64,000 bases of DNA from an uncultured Mailhella sp. (GCF_963931295.1 NZ_OZ007001.1:2993001-3057000); one strand, 5' to 3'. Numbered from the stretch's first letter, positions 53,304 to 63,472 are shown. The notes: generated by a model from the sequence alone, not told the origin. Numbers and translations are program-made.

Positions 53304-53442
53304 GGTAGCCCTCAATATGCTCGGTATAATCTATAGGAATGGGGCGTAAGCATACATCAATCGCCGTTGGAGCGCAAATGTGCCCGGGGGCTCTTCCCTT
53401 TTGGGGCTGGGCCCGGTATGCACACGGCAGAAGGAGCGAGTT

Positions 53443-54126
53443 ATGGTTGATTTTCATATCGTGATTGCCCGGGGCGTTCCCGGAGCGGGACTGGACGCCG
53501 CATCGGCCCTGCGGTACGCCGCGCTGGCGGGTCTGCGCTTCGTGGGACTGGTCATGCCGAGCGGCGGCGACAATTTTTCCGAGCTGGAGACGCTGGCGGC
53601 ACAGGTGCGTCGGCTCAGTCTTTACGCCAATGTGGAGGCACGGACGGGCGTGGAACTTCGTCACGTGCCCCCGGCGCTTCTTCCGACCGTGACGGCGGAG
53701 GCGAGAAAGGCTGGTGCGGAAATCGTGCTTGCCTACGGCGAGACGCTCGGCGACCAGGTGGAGGAGGGCTCCAACATGGCGGCCGTGGAGGCGGGAGTGG
53801 ATATTCTGACGCATCCCGGGCTCATCGACGCCGAAACAGCGGCGTTTGCCGCGGAGCGGGGCGTCGCCCTGGAGTTCACCTCATCGCCGAAGCACGCGTT
53901 GACCAACGCGCATACGGCAGGCATGGCTCTGCGTTTCGGCTGTCCTCTGGTGCGGGGGAGCGGAGCCGTCTGCGCGGTGGAAATGACGCCAAGGTCGTTC
54001 TGGCCACAGATCATCAAGGGGGCGGATGTGTTCGGACAGCAGGATGGAAAAAGTAATTTGTTGAAATTGTTGGAAAATAGTGAGTGTACGCTCGTGCGGA
54101 AATGTATGACGATCAAACATCGGTGA
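53443..54126 (+). CDS. PHP-domain-like protein with reduced metal motif
   Basis: A 227-residue TIM-barrel protein of the PHP (histidinol-phosphatase-like) type: EARTGVELRHVPP, VDILTHPGLID and VALEFTSSPKHALTNAHTAG align with later PHP motifs. The first motif, HxH in active enzymes, reads DFHIVIARG, so one ligand is missing and activity is doubtful. It is divergent from rsfS and ends just before the right tRNA repeat. Confidence 0.72.
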   Translation: MVDFHIVIARGVPGAGLDAASALRYAALAGLRFVGLVMPSGGDNFSELETLAAQVRRLSLYANVEARTGVELRHVPPALLPTVTAEARKAGAEIVLAYGETLGDQVEEGSNMAAVEAGVDILTHPGLIDAETAAFAAERGVALEFTSSPKHALTNAHTAGMALRFGCPLVRGSGAVCAVEMTPRSFWPQIIKGADVFGQQDGKSNLLKLLENSECTLVRKCMTIKHR

Positions 54127-54158
54127 AGAAAAAAATAAAAAAAAACGTCAGGAAACGC

Positions 54159-54187
54159 TTGACGACCGTCCCTCATCCTGCTAATTA
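54159..54187 (+). promoter_or_regulatory. Sigma-70 promoter of right tRNA operon
   Basis: TTGACG and TAATTA are separated by 17 bases. The -10 lies inside the inverted repeat, the -35 just outside; both copies keep a usable -35. Confidence 0.7.
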
Positions 54188-54210
54188 CACACCTCGCCGA
54201 GAGACGAAAT

Positions 54211-54283
<73 letters not shown>

Positions 54284-54311
54284 CCATTCTTCTCATACTC
54301 GGTGCTAGAGT

Positions 54312-54385
54312 CGGGATGTAGCGCAGTCTGGGAGCGCACTTGAATGGGGTTCAAGGGGTCGCTAGTTCAAATCTAGTCATCCCGA
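54312..54385 (+). tRNA. tRNA-Pro (anticodon GGG), right copy
   Basis: Identical to the gene at 26,671-26,744; anticodon loop ATGGGGT. Confidence 0.95.
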
Positions 54386-54396
54386 CCAGAATTTCA

Positions 54397-54430
54397 GGGA
54401 GCTGTGATGGTGAGTCACGGCTCCCTTTTC
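54397..54430 (+). terminator. Terminator of right tRNA-Thr/Pro operon
   Basis: GGGAGCTGTGA and TCACGGCTCCC stem followed by TTTTCTGTT. Confidence 0.8.
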
Positions 54431-54570
54431 TGTTAAATTCTTCCCGTGCAGGCTTCTCTTCCCGTCGTGCCGTCTTTTCTCGTGCCGCAGGGGATTCTCA
54501 GCGTCATCTCGTTCCTTGCTCCCGCGGGCGTATCTTGCCCTGTTTGTCTTTTTCTGCGCTTTCTTGTTCG

Positions 54571-55140
54571 GAGTCAGTCGCAGCTACAGGAAAGGGAGGA
54601 GAGGGTGGCGGAAAATGTTTGGGGCTTTTTCACGATGCTCGAAACGATTCAGCCGCACGAAGGGCTGCTGCACCAAAAGGTCGGAGCACCGAGAGACGCG
54701 GCTTTCGGCAATCAGGTGTTGGCGTCGCCGGACATGCCGTCCCCACAGGCGAAACATGATTCCCGATGGTTTCGACGCATCCGAGCTGTGACGGCGAGCA
54801 CGCTGCGGCATGGATCGATACGATTGCTTTCTGGCGTTTCCTCTTTGACTGTATCTTTATTTTTCTGCATGCTTTTTATAAGCAGGACCGCCAAAGAATC
54901 CTGTGTCTGATCGGCATTATTCATAAAAATAAACAGTAAGCACAAAGTGTTGATAAAAAAGTTCTGTTGCGGGCATGGTGAAAGATTACACAAAGTGCTT
55001 TGCAGCATGCGTGCCGCAGCCGCGTTGCCGCTGCCGGACCACGCGTCACAACGTATGGACAAATTTTATTAATTTTGACGGGAGATTTACTTGCCTAGCG
55101 GCGTGAAAATGGGCAAAATACCTTGCTGACGCTGTAATAC
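54571..55140. other. 570-base intergenic gap
   Basis: Open frames exist, but none shows family resemblance, and those crossing the tRNA repeat are artefacts of it. No gene is supported. The last ~200 bases become A/T-richer and probably hold the promoter of the transporter gene. Confidence 0.35.
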
Positions 55141-55166
55141 CCGGCATGCGTAGAACCGTATGCCGG
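55141..55166 (+). promoter_or_regulatory. Leader hairpin before abgT-like gene
   Basis: CCGGCATGCG and CGTATGCCGG form a 10-base stem with one mismatch, followed by AATTTT, 25 bases before the start codon. An operator or a leader attenuator are both possible. Confidence 0.4.
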
Positions 55167-55190
55167 AATTTTATCGTCCAAGGAGTGCAT

Positions 55191-56747
55191 ATGTCGAAAC
55201 CCCAACAGCCCGTCGGGGCTATGAACCGCTTCCTCAACGCCGTGGAAGCCGCAGGCAACAAACTGCCGCACATCACCATGCTTTTCATCTATGCTCTGGT
55301 GATAGCCATTATCTTGTCTTTCCTTCTGTCGTTCGTCTCGTTTGACTACAAGCATCCGAGCACGGGGGAAACCATTCGCGTTCTCAACATGCTCAGTCCG
55401 AAGAATCTGCTGGATCTCGTGGTTTCCTCGGTCAAGAACTTCATGAACTTCCCGCCGCTCGGCATGACCATCGTGGCCACCATGGGCATAGGCATTGCCG
55501 AAGGCAGCGGATTCATTCATGTGCTGCTCAAAAAGCTGCTCAGCATCATTCCTCGAAAGATCCTCACCCCCGCCGTCATCGTCGTCTCCATTCTCTGCCA
55601 CATCGTGTCCGACTCCGCCTATGTGGTGCTGATGCCTGTTTCCGCCCTGATTTTCTATTCCTGCGGACGTCATCCTCTGGCGGGCATCGCCTGCTCCTTC
55701 GCAGGACTCGCCGGCGGATTCACGGCAAGCTATACGCCTTCCATCATCGACCCCGTCATGCAGAGCTTCACGCAGGCTGCCGCGCAGACTCTGGATCCGA
55801 CGTATTCCGTCAACGTGCTGTGCAACTACTTCTTCGCTCTGGGCGGCACGTTCTTCGTCATCGCCGCGTGCTGGTATGTCACGGATAAGATCGTCGAGCC
55901 CCGTCTGCGCATGACCATGCCCCTCGACAGCGGTCTGGAAAACGATCCCGATCTGCAGCTGAATCCCATCAGCCCCGAGGAACAGCGCGCCTTCCGTCGC
56001 GCCTGCCTCACCTGGCTGGCCTTCATTCTGCTGTTCTTCGCCATGTGCTGGCCGGAACATTCCCTGTTCCGTGCCCCCGACGGCAGCCTGACCAGTCCCA
56101 AGGCACCTGCCATGCAGGCCATTGTTCCCCTGCTGTTCCTGTTCTTCGCCGTTCCCGGTCTGGTGTACGGCTATGCTTCCGGTGCGTTCAAGAACAGCAC
56201 GGACGTCATCAAGTCCATGGAACACGTGCTGACCATGCTCCTGTCCTTCATCGTGTTCGCGTTTTTTGCCGCGCAGTTCCTGTACGTGTTCGGCAAGTCC
56301 AATATCGGCACGCTGCTCGCCATTGCCGGCGCAGAGTTCCTGAAGAACATGGGCCTGCCTTCGGGCATGACCCTGTTCGGCATCATTCTGCTGACCGGCA
56401 TGCTGAACATCCTTATCACGTCGGCCACGTCGAAGTGGGCCATCCTGTCCACCATTTTCGTGCCCATGCTCATGATGCTGGGCATTTCTCCCGAACTCAC
56501 CCAGGCCGCGTTCCGCGTAAGCGACTCCGCCGTGAACGTGTCCACGCCGCTGTTCCCGTTCTATCCGCTGCTCATCATGTACTGCCAGAAGTACGCCAAG
56601 GCCACGGGCGTGGGCACGCTCTGCTCCATGATGCTCCCCTATACGGTAGCGCTGCTCGTGGTGCTCACTTTCGTGCTGTACATGTACTGGATGATAGGCA
56701 TTCCGCTGGGCTTTGACAGCGGCTATGTGTATCCTCCCGTCAAGTAA
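55191..56747 (+). CDS. AbgT-family transporter
   Basis: A 518-residue membrane protein of the AbgT family (p-aminobenzoyl-glutamate/antimetabolite transporters), with about 11-13 helices, GMTIVATMGIGIAEGSGFIH, a re-entrant-type region SDSAYVVLMPVSALIFYSCG and a late TSATSKWAILSTIFVPMLMM. AAGGAG precedes the ATG at 55191. It sits 28 bases before peptidase T; together they suggest uptake and hydrolysis of a glutamyl or peptide compound. Confidence 0.88.
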   Translation: MSKPQQPVGAMNRFLNAVEAAGNKLPHITMLFIYALVIAIILSFLLSFVSFDYKHPSTGETIRVLNMLSPKNLLDLVVSSVKNFMNFPPLGMTIVATMGIGIAEGSGFIHVLLKKLLSIIPRKILTPAVIVVSILCHIVSDSAYVVLMPVSALIFYSCGRHPLAGIACSFAGLAGGFTASYTPSIIDPVMQSFTQAAAQTLDPTYSVNVLCNYFFALGGTFFVIAACWYVTDKIVEPRLRMTMPLDSGLENDPDLQLNPISPEEQRAFRRACLTWLAFILLFFAMCWPEHSLFRAPDGSLTSPKAPAMQAIVPLLFLFFAVPGLVYGYASGAFKNSTDVIKSMEHVLTMLLSFIVFAFFAAQFLYVFGKSNIGTLLAIAGAEFLKNMGLPSGMTLFGIILLTGMLNILITSATSKWAILSTIFVPMLMMLGISPELTQAAFRVSDSAVNVSTPLFPFYPLLIMYCQKYAKATGVGTLCSMMLPYTVALLVVLTFVLYMYWMIGIPLGFDSGYVYPPVK

Positions 56748-56775
56748 ACTCTCTTGCATCAAGAAGGCAAAAGTC

Positions 56776-58020
56776 ATGAAACATGAATACGCCGACGAAC
56801 TGACGGAACGTTTTTTGCGTTATGTCGCCGTTCCTTCCGAAAGCAATCCCGCCGCAGGCGTGGTTCCGAGCACGGAAGGACAGCGCGAACTGGCCCGTCT
56901 TCTGGCAGGCGAACTTCAGGCCATGGGGCTTGAAGACATCGAGATCGATGAACATTCCATCCTGACCGCCAAACTGCCGGGCAACGTGTCCGGCGCTCCG
57001 GCCGTGGGCTTTGTCGCGCATCTCGACACCGTGCCCGTGTCGCTTTCTCCCGAAGTGCATCCCCAGATGCTGCATTATGAGGGCGGAGACGTCTGCCTGA
57101 ACGCCGAAAAGGATATTTGGCTGCGTCTTGCCGAACATCCCGAACTCGCGGACTACGCGGGTCAGGACATCATCTTCACCGACGGCACCAGCGTGCTCGG
57201 CGCGGACAACAAGGCCGCCATCGCCAACGTGATGACCATGCTGCACGTGCTCTCTTCCGGCGACAGACCGCACGGAGAAATCCGCGTGGCCTTCGTGCCG
57301 GATGAGGAAATCGGTCTTTGCGGCTCCAAGCTGATGGATCTGAACAAGTTCAAGGTTGATTTTGCCTACACCATCGACTGCTGCGCCGTGGGCGAACTCG
57401 TGTATGAAACGTTCAATGCCGGCAGCGTTCTCTTTGAGATTGAAGGCGTGACGGCGCATCCCATGTCCGCCAAGGGCGTGCTTGTCAATCCGCTGCTCGT
57501 GGCTACCGACATCATCAACTGCTTCGACCGCAAGCAGACGCCCGAGCACACCGACGGCAAGGAAGGCTACTGGTGGTTTACCGGCATGGAATCCAACAGC
57601 AGCCGCTGCACCCTGCACATGAACATTCGCGACTTCGACAAGAAGTGCTACGAAGCCCGCAAGAAGTACGTGCAGGACGTGGTGGACTTCACGCGCATCC
57701 GTCACAAGAGAGCCAAGATCAAGGTGACGTTTACGGACGTGTACGGCAACATTGTGGAATCGCTCGGCGAAGACAGAGCGCCCATCGACCTCATGTACGA
57801 AGCCGCGCACGAGATCGGCGTGGAGCCGAAGACCATCGCCATGCGCGGCGGCACCGACGGTTCCGCCCTGTCCGCCAAGGGCCTTGTGACCCCCAACTAT
57901 TTCACCGGCGGGTTGAACTTCCATTCCAATGCGGAATTTCTGCCCGTTCCGTCTTTGTGCAAGTCTCTTGAGATGACGCTCAAGATTCTGGAGCTTGCAG
58001 CGAAGAAATCCGCCTGCTGA
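56776..58020 (+). CDS. pepT: Peptidase T (tripeptide aminopeptidase)
   Basis: A 414-residue M20B metallopeptidase. Zinc ligands His82 and Asp84 lie in AHLDTVP; DGTSVLGADNKAAIA, the catalytic PDEEIG and the C-terminal NFHSNAEFLPV are intact. It removes N-terminal residues from tripeptides in the cytosol. It is cotranscribed with the AbgT-type transporter. Confidence 0.95.
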   Translation: MKHEYADELTERFLRYVAVPSESNPAAGVVPSTEGQRELARLLAGELQAMGLEDIEIDEHSILTAKLPGNVSGAPAVGFVAHLDTVPVSLSPEVHPQMLHYEGGDVCLNAEKDIWLRLAEHPELADYAGQDIIFTDGTSVLGADNKAAIANVMTMLHVLSSGDRPHGEIRVAFVPDEEIGLCGSKLMDLNKFKVDFAYTIDCCAVGELVYETFNAGSVLFEIEGVTAHPMSAKGVLVNPLLVATDIINCFDRKQTPEHTDGKEGYWWFTGMESNSSRCTLHMNIRDFDKKCYEARKKYVQDVVDFTRIRHKRAKIKVTFTDVYGNIVESLGEDRAPIDLMYEAAHEIGVEPKTIAMRGGTDGSALSAKGLVTPNYFTGGLNFHSNAEFLPVPSLCKSLEMTLKILELAAKKSAC

Positions 58021-58041
58021 TTTCCGTTGACAGCATGATGA

Positions 58042-58080
58042 AAAGCGCCTCGCGTCCTTGTCGGCCGGGGCGTTTTTTTC
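58042..58080 (+). terminator. Terminator after pepT
   Basis: GCGCC ... GGGGC stem-loop followed by GTTTTTTTC on the plus strand. Confidence 0.6.
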
Positions 58081-58421
58081 ATGCCCGGAGAACTTCCGAC
58101 CGGCGAGTCGAATGTGGAGGGGAAGGGCAGCGGCTTGACAAAGACGCCTCACCCGGCGCGAAGGTCGGCAATCTGTCTTGAAAAAGGATCCGGGAACGGC
58201 AAAGGGCGGGAACGCGCGGCGCGGAGGAAAGGTGCGTCGATCTGCGTCAACGATGGCGAGCTTCTGTTTCGGTCGCCCGCCGCAGGCAGAGGGCAGGTGA
58301 CCGTTTGGAGTTGCAGGGATGATGTTCGATGCGTGGCGGTCCCGGTTTCCGGCGGTTAAACGAGAGCCGGCGGCGGAGATGTTCCGTCGCCGGATCGATT
58401 CGTGAAAGCGATATTTTGCCG
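58081..58421. other. 341-base intergenic gap
   Basis: The gap lies between the pepT terminator and the 3' end of the convergent DMT exporter. No gene, RNA or repeat recognised. Confidence 0.35.
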
Positions 58422-59339
58422 TTAGCGCTCGCGGGAAGAGCAGCAGCTGGTCTGACAGGCGGCGGGAGCCTTGCTGAAGTGGATGAGGCAGAGCATGACG
58501 CCCATGAGGATGAGGGCGGTGCCTATCCAGAAGGAGAGGGACACGGCTTCGCCCAGGAAGAGAATGCCGAGAATGGTGGCAGTGAGCGGCTGAACCGGAT
58601 AGAAGGCGGAGCATGTTCCGGCTTCTATGAGGGACAGGCTTTCATTCCAGAGCAGGTGGGCGACGCAGGTGCACATGACGGCCATGTACAGCAGCGAAGC
58701 CGCGACTCCGGCGTCCCAGACGGCGGGCGTGTGCATGAGTTCCACGGCGGAGGCGGGCAGCGTGAACACAAGGGCGACGCCCATGCTCCAGGCGGTGATG
58801 ATGAGAGGATGGTATTTGTGTCCGATCTTGCGGATGATGATGGACACGTACGACCACAGGAGCACGGAAATGAGGGAAAGGATGATGCCCGTCATCATGT
58901 CGCTGCCGTGAACGCCGCCGATGATGAAGTACACGCCGACGATGCCGAGAGCAAGGCCGATGACCTTCTGGATGGTGAGGCGCTCATGCAGGAAGATGGC
59001 CGCCATGATCATGATGACGATGGGATTCAGGGAATTGACGAGCGCGGCGAAGGAGGCGTTGGAAAACTTGGTGCCCAGAAGCTGGAGCACCAGAGCCACG
59101 AAGTAGCCGAAGAAACCGATCATGAAGATGTATTTGTAGTCCTGACGCTCAACGGGCCTGAATTTCTTTATGCGTATGAGCACGAGGAGCAGCAGGAAGG
59201 AAATGGCGTACCGCACGAGGGAAACCGTAAAGGGCGGCACCTTGTCGAGCACGTATTTGCTCACGACGTAGAGACTGCCCCACAGAAAGAAGGTGAGGAA
59301 CAGGTAGAGGTAGACTAGTCTTTCATGCAATGTTTTCAT
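58422..59339 (-). CDS. EamA/DMT-family exporter
   Basis: A 305-residue protein of ten predicted helices in two EamA halves (FLTFFLWGSLYVVSKYVLDK; later LWNESLSLIEAGTCSAFYPV and QPLTATILGILFLGE). The C-terminus ends in a Cys-rich tail (ACQTSCCSSRER). Members export amino acids and other metabolites; substrate not assignable. Confidence 0.88.
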   Translation of the reverse strand: MKTLHERLVYLYLFLTFFLWGSLYVVSKYVLDKVPPFTVSLVRYAISFLLLLVLIRIKKFRPVERQDYKYIFMIGFFGYFVALVLQLLGTKFSNASFAALVNSLNPIVIMIMAAIFLHERLTIQKVIGLALGIVGVYFIIGGVHGSDMMTGIILSLISVLLWSYVSIIIRKIGHKYHPLIITAWSMGVALVFTLPASAVELMHTPAVWDAGVAASLLYMAVMCTCVAHLLWNESLSLIEAGTCSAFYPVQPLTATILGILFLGEAVSLSFWIGTALILMGVMLCLIHFSKAPAACQTSCCSSRER

Positions 59340-59366
59340 GGGACACTCCGGGGCGGGAAAAGCCGG

Positions 59367-60710
59367 TCAGCTTTTCTCGTCGACAAGGGAAAGGTTTTTC
59401 CAGTTTCCGCGACGGAAACGGACGATGAATATACCGGCTCTGCACAGTTCGTCGGCGCTCATGGCCACCCATACGCCGATGATGCCGAGCCCCAGAACAC
59501 TGCCGAGAAGCCATGAACCGCAAACGGCCACGGCCCAGCAGAAAATGATGGCCAGCGTGGTGGGAAAAATGACGTCGCCGCAGGTCTGCAGAGCGCGCAC
59601 CATGACGATGTTGATGGCGCGGCCGATTTCCAGCGCAATATCGATGAGCATGACGGTGCGGCAGAGGCGAATGACGTCGGCATTGTCGGTCAGCAGGCCG
59701 AAAATGGTGTTCGCGAACAGCGCGATGGCGACGGAAATGGTGATGGACGCCGCGCAGGAGACCACGGTCACCCAGACCACGAGTTCTTCGGCTTCCTGAT
59801 GGCGTTTGGCGCCGAGCGCCCGGCCGAGCAGAATCTGCATGGCCTGGGAAATGGCCGAAGTGAACAGGTACGAGCACATGGCGAGCATGGTGGCGTAGGT
59901 TTTCACCACGGCTTCCATGGTGCTGAACGTGTTGATGATGGCCAGAATGACGATCTGACTGAAGGAATAGGAAATGGACTCTCCGCAGGAGGGAAGGCCG
60001 ATTTTGAGTATTTTGAGCAGTTCCGAGCGGCGGCAGCGGAAGAGCTGCGTTATGGAGAGGTTGAGGCGCAGATATTTTCTGACCTCATAAAAAAGGATGA
60101 GGGCGCCCATGAGGCGGGAGATCACGGAGGGAATGGCGACGGCCACGGCGCCCTGCATGCCGAATCCCCAGAGAAAGAGAGCGTTGCCGCTGATGTTGAT
60201 GATGTTGAAGAGAAAGGCCACGAAAAGGCACTGCTTCATGTAGGTGTTGCTGCGCAGATAGGCGCTCAGCGACAGCATGACGGCCTGAAGGAAGAGGCCG
60301 CTTCCCGTGATGCGCAGATAGATGACCGCTTCGTCCATGATTTCCGGCTGAACGTGGATGGCGGAAAGCACGGGCCTTGCGAGCACGGCGAGCAGCACGC
60401 CGATGGAGAGGCTGACGGTCAGATTGAAGTAGAAGGAAAGCACATAGACCTGCTGTTCCTTTTCCTTGTTGTGCGCGCCCTTGTACTGACTGATGAGGAT
60501 GAGGGACGCCGCGGAGAGCACGGACAGGCTGACGGCCAGCATGTCGAGAATGGTGTTGGCCTGATTGATGGCCGTGGCGCTGTAGTCGTTGCCGACCATG
60601 ATTTTGTCCACGTTGCCCACGAGAAGCTGCAGCACGAGTTCCAGAAAGATGGGCAGGGTCAGTCTCAGGAGCAGGCGGATGTCGATATGTTGTTTCTGAA
60701 GCCGGAACAT
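59367..60710 (-). CDS. MATE-family multidrug/metabolite exporter
   Basis: A 447-residue protein with twelve helices and family segments LLVGNVDKIMVGNDYSATAI and MQILLGRALGAKRHQEAEEL. It exports cationic or organic compounds using a Na+ or H+ gradient. It lies 27 bases upstream of the DMT exporter in the same direction, so they are probably cotranscribed. Confidence 0.9.
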   Translation of the reverse strand: MFRLQKQHIDIRLLLRLTLPIFLELVLQLLVGNVDKIMVGNDYSATAINQANTILDMLAVSLSVLSAASLILISQYKGAHNKEKEQQVYVLSFYFNLTVSLSIGVLLAVLARPVLSAIHVQPEIMDEAVIYLRITGSGLFLQAVMLSLSAYLRSNTYMKQCLFVAFLFNIINISGNALFLWGFGMQGAVAVAIPSVISRLMGALILFYEVRKYLRLNLSITQLFRCRRSELLKILKIGLPSCGESISYSFSQIVILAIINTFSTMEAVVKTYATMLAMCSYLFTSAISQAMQILLGRALGAKRHQEAEELVVWVTVVSCAASITISVAIALFANTIFGLLTDNADVIRLCRTVMLIDIALEIGRAINIVMVRALQTCGDVIFPTTLAIIFCWAVAVCGSWLLGSVLGLGIIGVWVAMSADELCRAGIFIVRFRRGNWKNLSLVDEKS

Positions 60711-60902
60711 GGAACGTATGGGATGCGGTGAAAGGGGCGGGGTGTCCTCTGGCGGAGTGTGCCTTGCCGGAACAGGGGCGGTGTCTCAGGCTTTGGAGTC
60801 CGGGCGCAGCCCGCGGTCAATCTGCTCCGGAAGGCTGAGCTTGTAAAGAACAATGGGGCGACAAAACGTCGGATGGAGATCGGCAGGACTGCCGAAGTCA
60901 GT

Positions 60903-62266
60903 TCAGAGTCCCGTTGCCACGGCGATGATCATGACGACGACGGCCATGAGCGTCCACAGAAGAAAGAGCGGAAGAACCCATCCCGTCCACCTGCGGTAAT
61001 CGAGGCCCGCCATGGCGATGCTGGCCATCATGGTGCCGTTGGTGGGAAAGATGACGTTCGAGAGCCCGTCGCCGAGCTGGAAGGCCAGCACGGCGGTCTG
61101 ACGGGAAATGTCCACGACGTCGGAAAGCGGAGCCATGATGGGCATGACCACGGCGGCCTGCCCCGATCCCGAGGGAACGAAAAAGTTGAAGAGAAGGTTG
61201 AAGATGAACATGACCGGAGCCACGAGCACGCTGTGCAGGCTGTTCAGCGCGACGGCCATGCCGTAGATGATGGAGTGGAGGATATGCCCTTCGCTCAGCA
61301 CGACGGAAATGCCGGTGGCAAGGCCGATGAGCATGGCGGAAAAGGTCATCTGCCTGGCTCCCTGAAGAAATCCGGCGACAAAGCCGTTCATGCCCATGCC
61401 GGTGACGAGGGCGCAGAACATGGCCACGAGCATCATGATGCCCGCCATGTAGTTCATGCCCCAGTGCCAGGAGAGGGAGCCCCATACATAGATGCCGAGT
61501 CCCGCCACGAGACCGAGCAGGGCGAGCGCGTGACGGCCGTTGAACGCCGGAGTGTCGTTTTGGGGCGCTTCGGGTGCGGCGGAAGCCGGTTCTTCATGAG
61601 GCGCGCGGCCGATTCTGCGGGCGTAGCGCACGATGAACAGCATGGTGGGCAGCAGAAAGACCAGCCACACGACGCTGCGGAAGCCGAATCCCGAGAGCAT
61701 GGGCAGACCGGCGATCTGCTGGGCGATCTGCACGGTCATGGCGCACACGGGGCTGGTGGCGTAACCGCCGTAGGCCGCAAGAAACATGATAGCCACGCCC
61801 GTGATGTGGTCGGCGCCGAGCCTGCGGGCAAGAATGACGCCGATGGGAATGGTGGCCACGACGGGATTTGCCATGACGCCGGAGGCTCCGAGAATGCTCA
61901 TGATGACGATGACGGCGGGCAGAATAAGGAAGGAGCGGGTTCCCAGCCTTCCGACCAGCCAGCTTATGAAGGCGTCCACGGAGTTGCTGGCGATGAGCAC
62001 CTGAAAGTAGCCGCCCACGAGAAAGGTGAACACGATGATGGGACCGGCCTTGCCATGCCGGAGAATACGGCGTCCACCAGTCCCCAGGGAGAAACGCCCT
62101 GCTGGGGAATGGCGTGATAGGTGGCCGGATCAAGGAGTTTTGTGCCGGTGATGAGATCGTATTGTCCCGCGGGAATGACGTGGGTCAGCGCGGCGGCGAG
62201 GATCATCATGGCAAAAACGATGACCAGCGAGTTGGGAAACTGAAATTTTTTTGCGGAAGTGTTCAT
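60903..62266 (-). pseudogene. YfcC/DcuC-type carrier, interrupted by one frameshift
   Basis: The N-terminal frame (62,266 to ~62,055) reads MNTSAKKFQFPNSLVIVFAM and reaches LVDAVFSGMAR. The rest of the protein continues in another frame as AGPIIVFTFLVGGYFQVLIA and runs to 60,903 without further breaks, through about ten more helices. A missing base near 62,053 (ATGGCAAGG, expected ATGGCCAAGG) explains it. YfcC-type carriers move C4-dicarboxylates, amino acids or peptides. It may be a real null mutation or a sequencing error. Confidence 0.85.
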
Positions 62267-62296
62267 GGCGGGATCGTCGATAGTCGGCGGAAAAGG

Positions 62297-63472
62297 TTAC
62301 GCGTTGTCGTCCGGCAGGGAAAGAATGGCGGCAACGAGCTTTTTGCACTGGGGCACCAGGGAGGAGAGCAGGGCGTATTCCTCTTTCGTATGGGCGTTGG
62401 CCCCGCCTATGCCCAGAGCGCACAGCGTGGGAACGCCCGTCTGCGTGACGAAGGCGCTGTCGGAACAGCCGCCCGTGGAGACGAAGGAAACCGGCCCGTA
62501 GCCCAGTTCGCGCGAGGCTTCGTCATAGACGGCGGCCAGCGCGTCGGTGCCCGGCGTTTTCTCCATGGCGGGGTAGCGGGCGAGCACCGTGAAGGAGGCC
62601 GAGGTGCCGGGCAGAGGCGTTTGGGCGCACAGGCGCTCAAGGTTTTTCAGGGCGTCTTCGTAGTCGGCATTGGACATGTAGCGCAGGCCGAGAGAGATGG
62701 CGCAGCTGTCGGGAATGATGTTGGAGCCCGTGCCGCCCGTAATTTTGCCGCAGTTGAACAAATTGCCGTCCGGGGTGGTCAGCGCTTCCAGACTTTCCAC
62801 CAGACGCGCCGCCGTGCGTATGGCGCTCGCGCCCATTTCGGGATTGCGCCCCGCGTGGGCGGCGATGCCTTTCACGTCGATGCGGATCACGGCTCCGCCC
62901 TTGCGCTGCGTGACGACCTCATTGCTTGTGGAACCGCTCTCGCAGTTGAAGGCAAACGCGCAGTCTGCGCATTCCTGCTCGAAAAGCTGTCCGCCGAGGC
63001 CGCCGGACAGCATGTGTCCGCTTTCCTCGTCGCTGGAAAGGATCAGCTTGATCTGGCGGTCATGGTAGCGGCAGGCTCTGAGAGCCTTGACGGCAAAGAG
63101 CGCAATGACGATGCCGCCCTTGCAGTCGAAAACGCCCGGACCGTACAGCTTGTCGCCGTCCTGCCGGAACAGTTCGGGCCAGCTTCCCGCGGGATGCACC
63201 GTATCCATATGGGCAATCAGCGCAATGGGGCGCTGCGTTCCCTGCCGGGTGCAGGCCGTCAGGGCGTCGCCGGCTCCGTCGTAGTGCGTTTTGCGGCATG
63301 CCATGTCCATGGCGTCGCAGTAGGTGTCGAGATGGCGGGCCAGACGGCTGACGGCGTCCTTGTCGGCGGAGGGCGTTTCCATTTCCACCAGCCTTTTCAG
63401 AAGCTGGAGCATTTCCGCCTGCCTGCCGTCGAGGTATGCCATGGCCTCGCGCCACAATGTTTTGTTGTTCAT
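62297..63472 (-). CDS. M20 carboxypeptidase (CPG2/ArgE/DapE-like)
   Basis: A 391-residue metallopeptidase: zinc ligands His88 and Asp90 (IALIAHMDTVHP), GPGVFDCKGGIVIAL, catalytic SSDEESGH, and the C-terminal GGCSDSAFVTQTGVP with AHTKEEYA. Closest in layout to glutamate carboxypeptidase (CPG2). It lies 30 bases upstream of the YfcC-type carrier gene, which would supply its substrate. It parallels the AbgT/PepT pair nearby. Confidence 0.9.
   Translation of the reverse strand: MNNKTLWREAMAYLDGRQAEMLQLLKRLVEMETPSADKDAVSRLARHLDTYCDAMDMACRKTHYDGAGDALTACTRQGTQRPIALIAHMDTVHPAGSWPELFRQDGDKLYGPGVFDCKGGIVIALFAVKALRACRYHDRQIKLILSSDEESGHMLSGGLGGQLFEQECADCAFAFNCESGSTSNEVVTQRKGGAVIRIDVKGIAAHAGRNPEMGASAIRTAARLVESLEALTTPDGNLFNCGKITGGTGSNIIPDSCAISLGLRYMSNADYEDALKNLERLCAQTPLPGTSASFTVLARYPAMEKTPGTDALAAVYDEASRELGYGPVSFVSTGGCSDSAFVTQTGVPTLCALGIGGANAHTKEEYALLSSLVPQCKKLVAAILSLPDDNA

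Noticed and set aside
54340..54910. Two overlapping frames downstream of the right tRNA operon that resemble frames at 26,337-26,716
   Set aside because: The similarity stops exactly where the DNA repeat stops, so it reflects the repeat and not a conserved protein.
55108..55135. Possible sigma-54 promoter (GGGCAAAATACCTTGC) before the AbgT-type gene
   Set aside because: The distance between GG and GC is one base too long for a -24/-12 promoter.
58329..62117. Several long plus-strand frames opposite the DMT, MATE and YfcC-type genes
   Set aside because: They are rich in His/Glu/Gly with no hydrophobic or domain pattern, whereas the minus strand encodes typical transporters.
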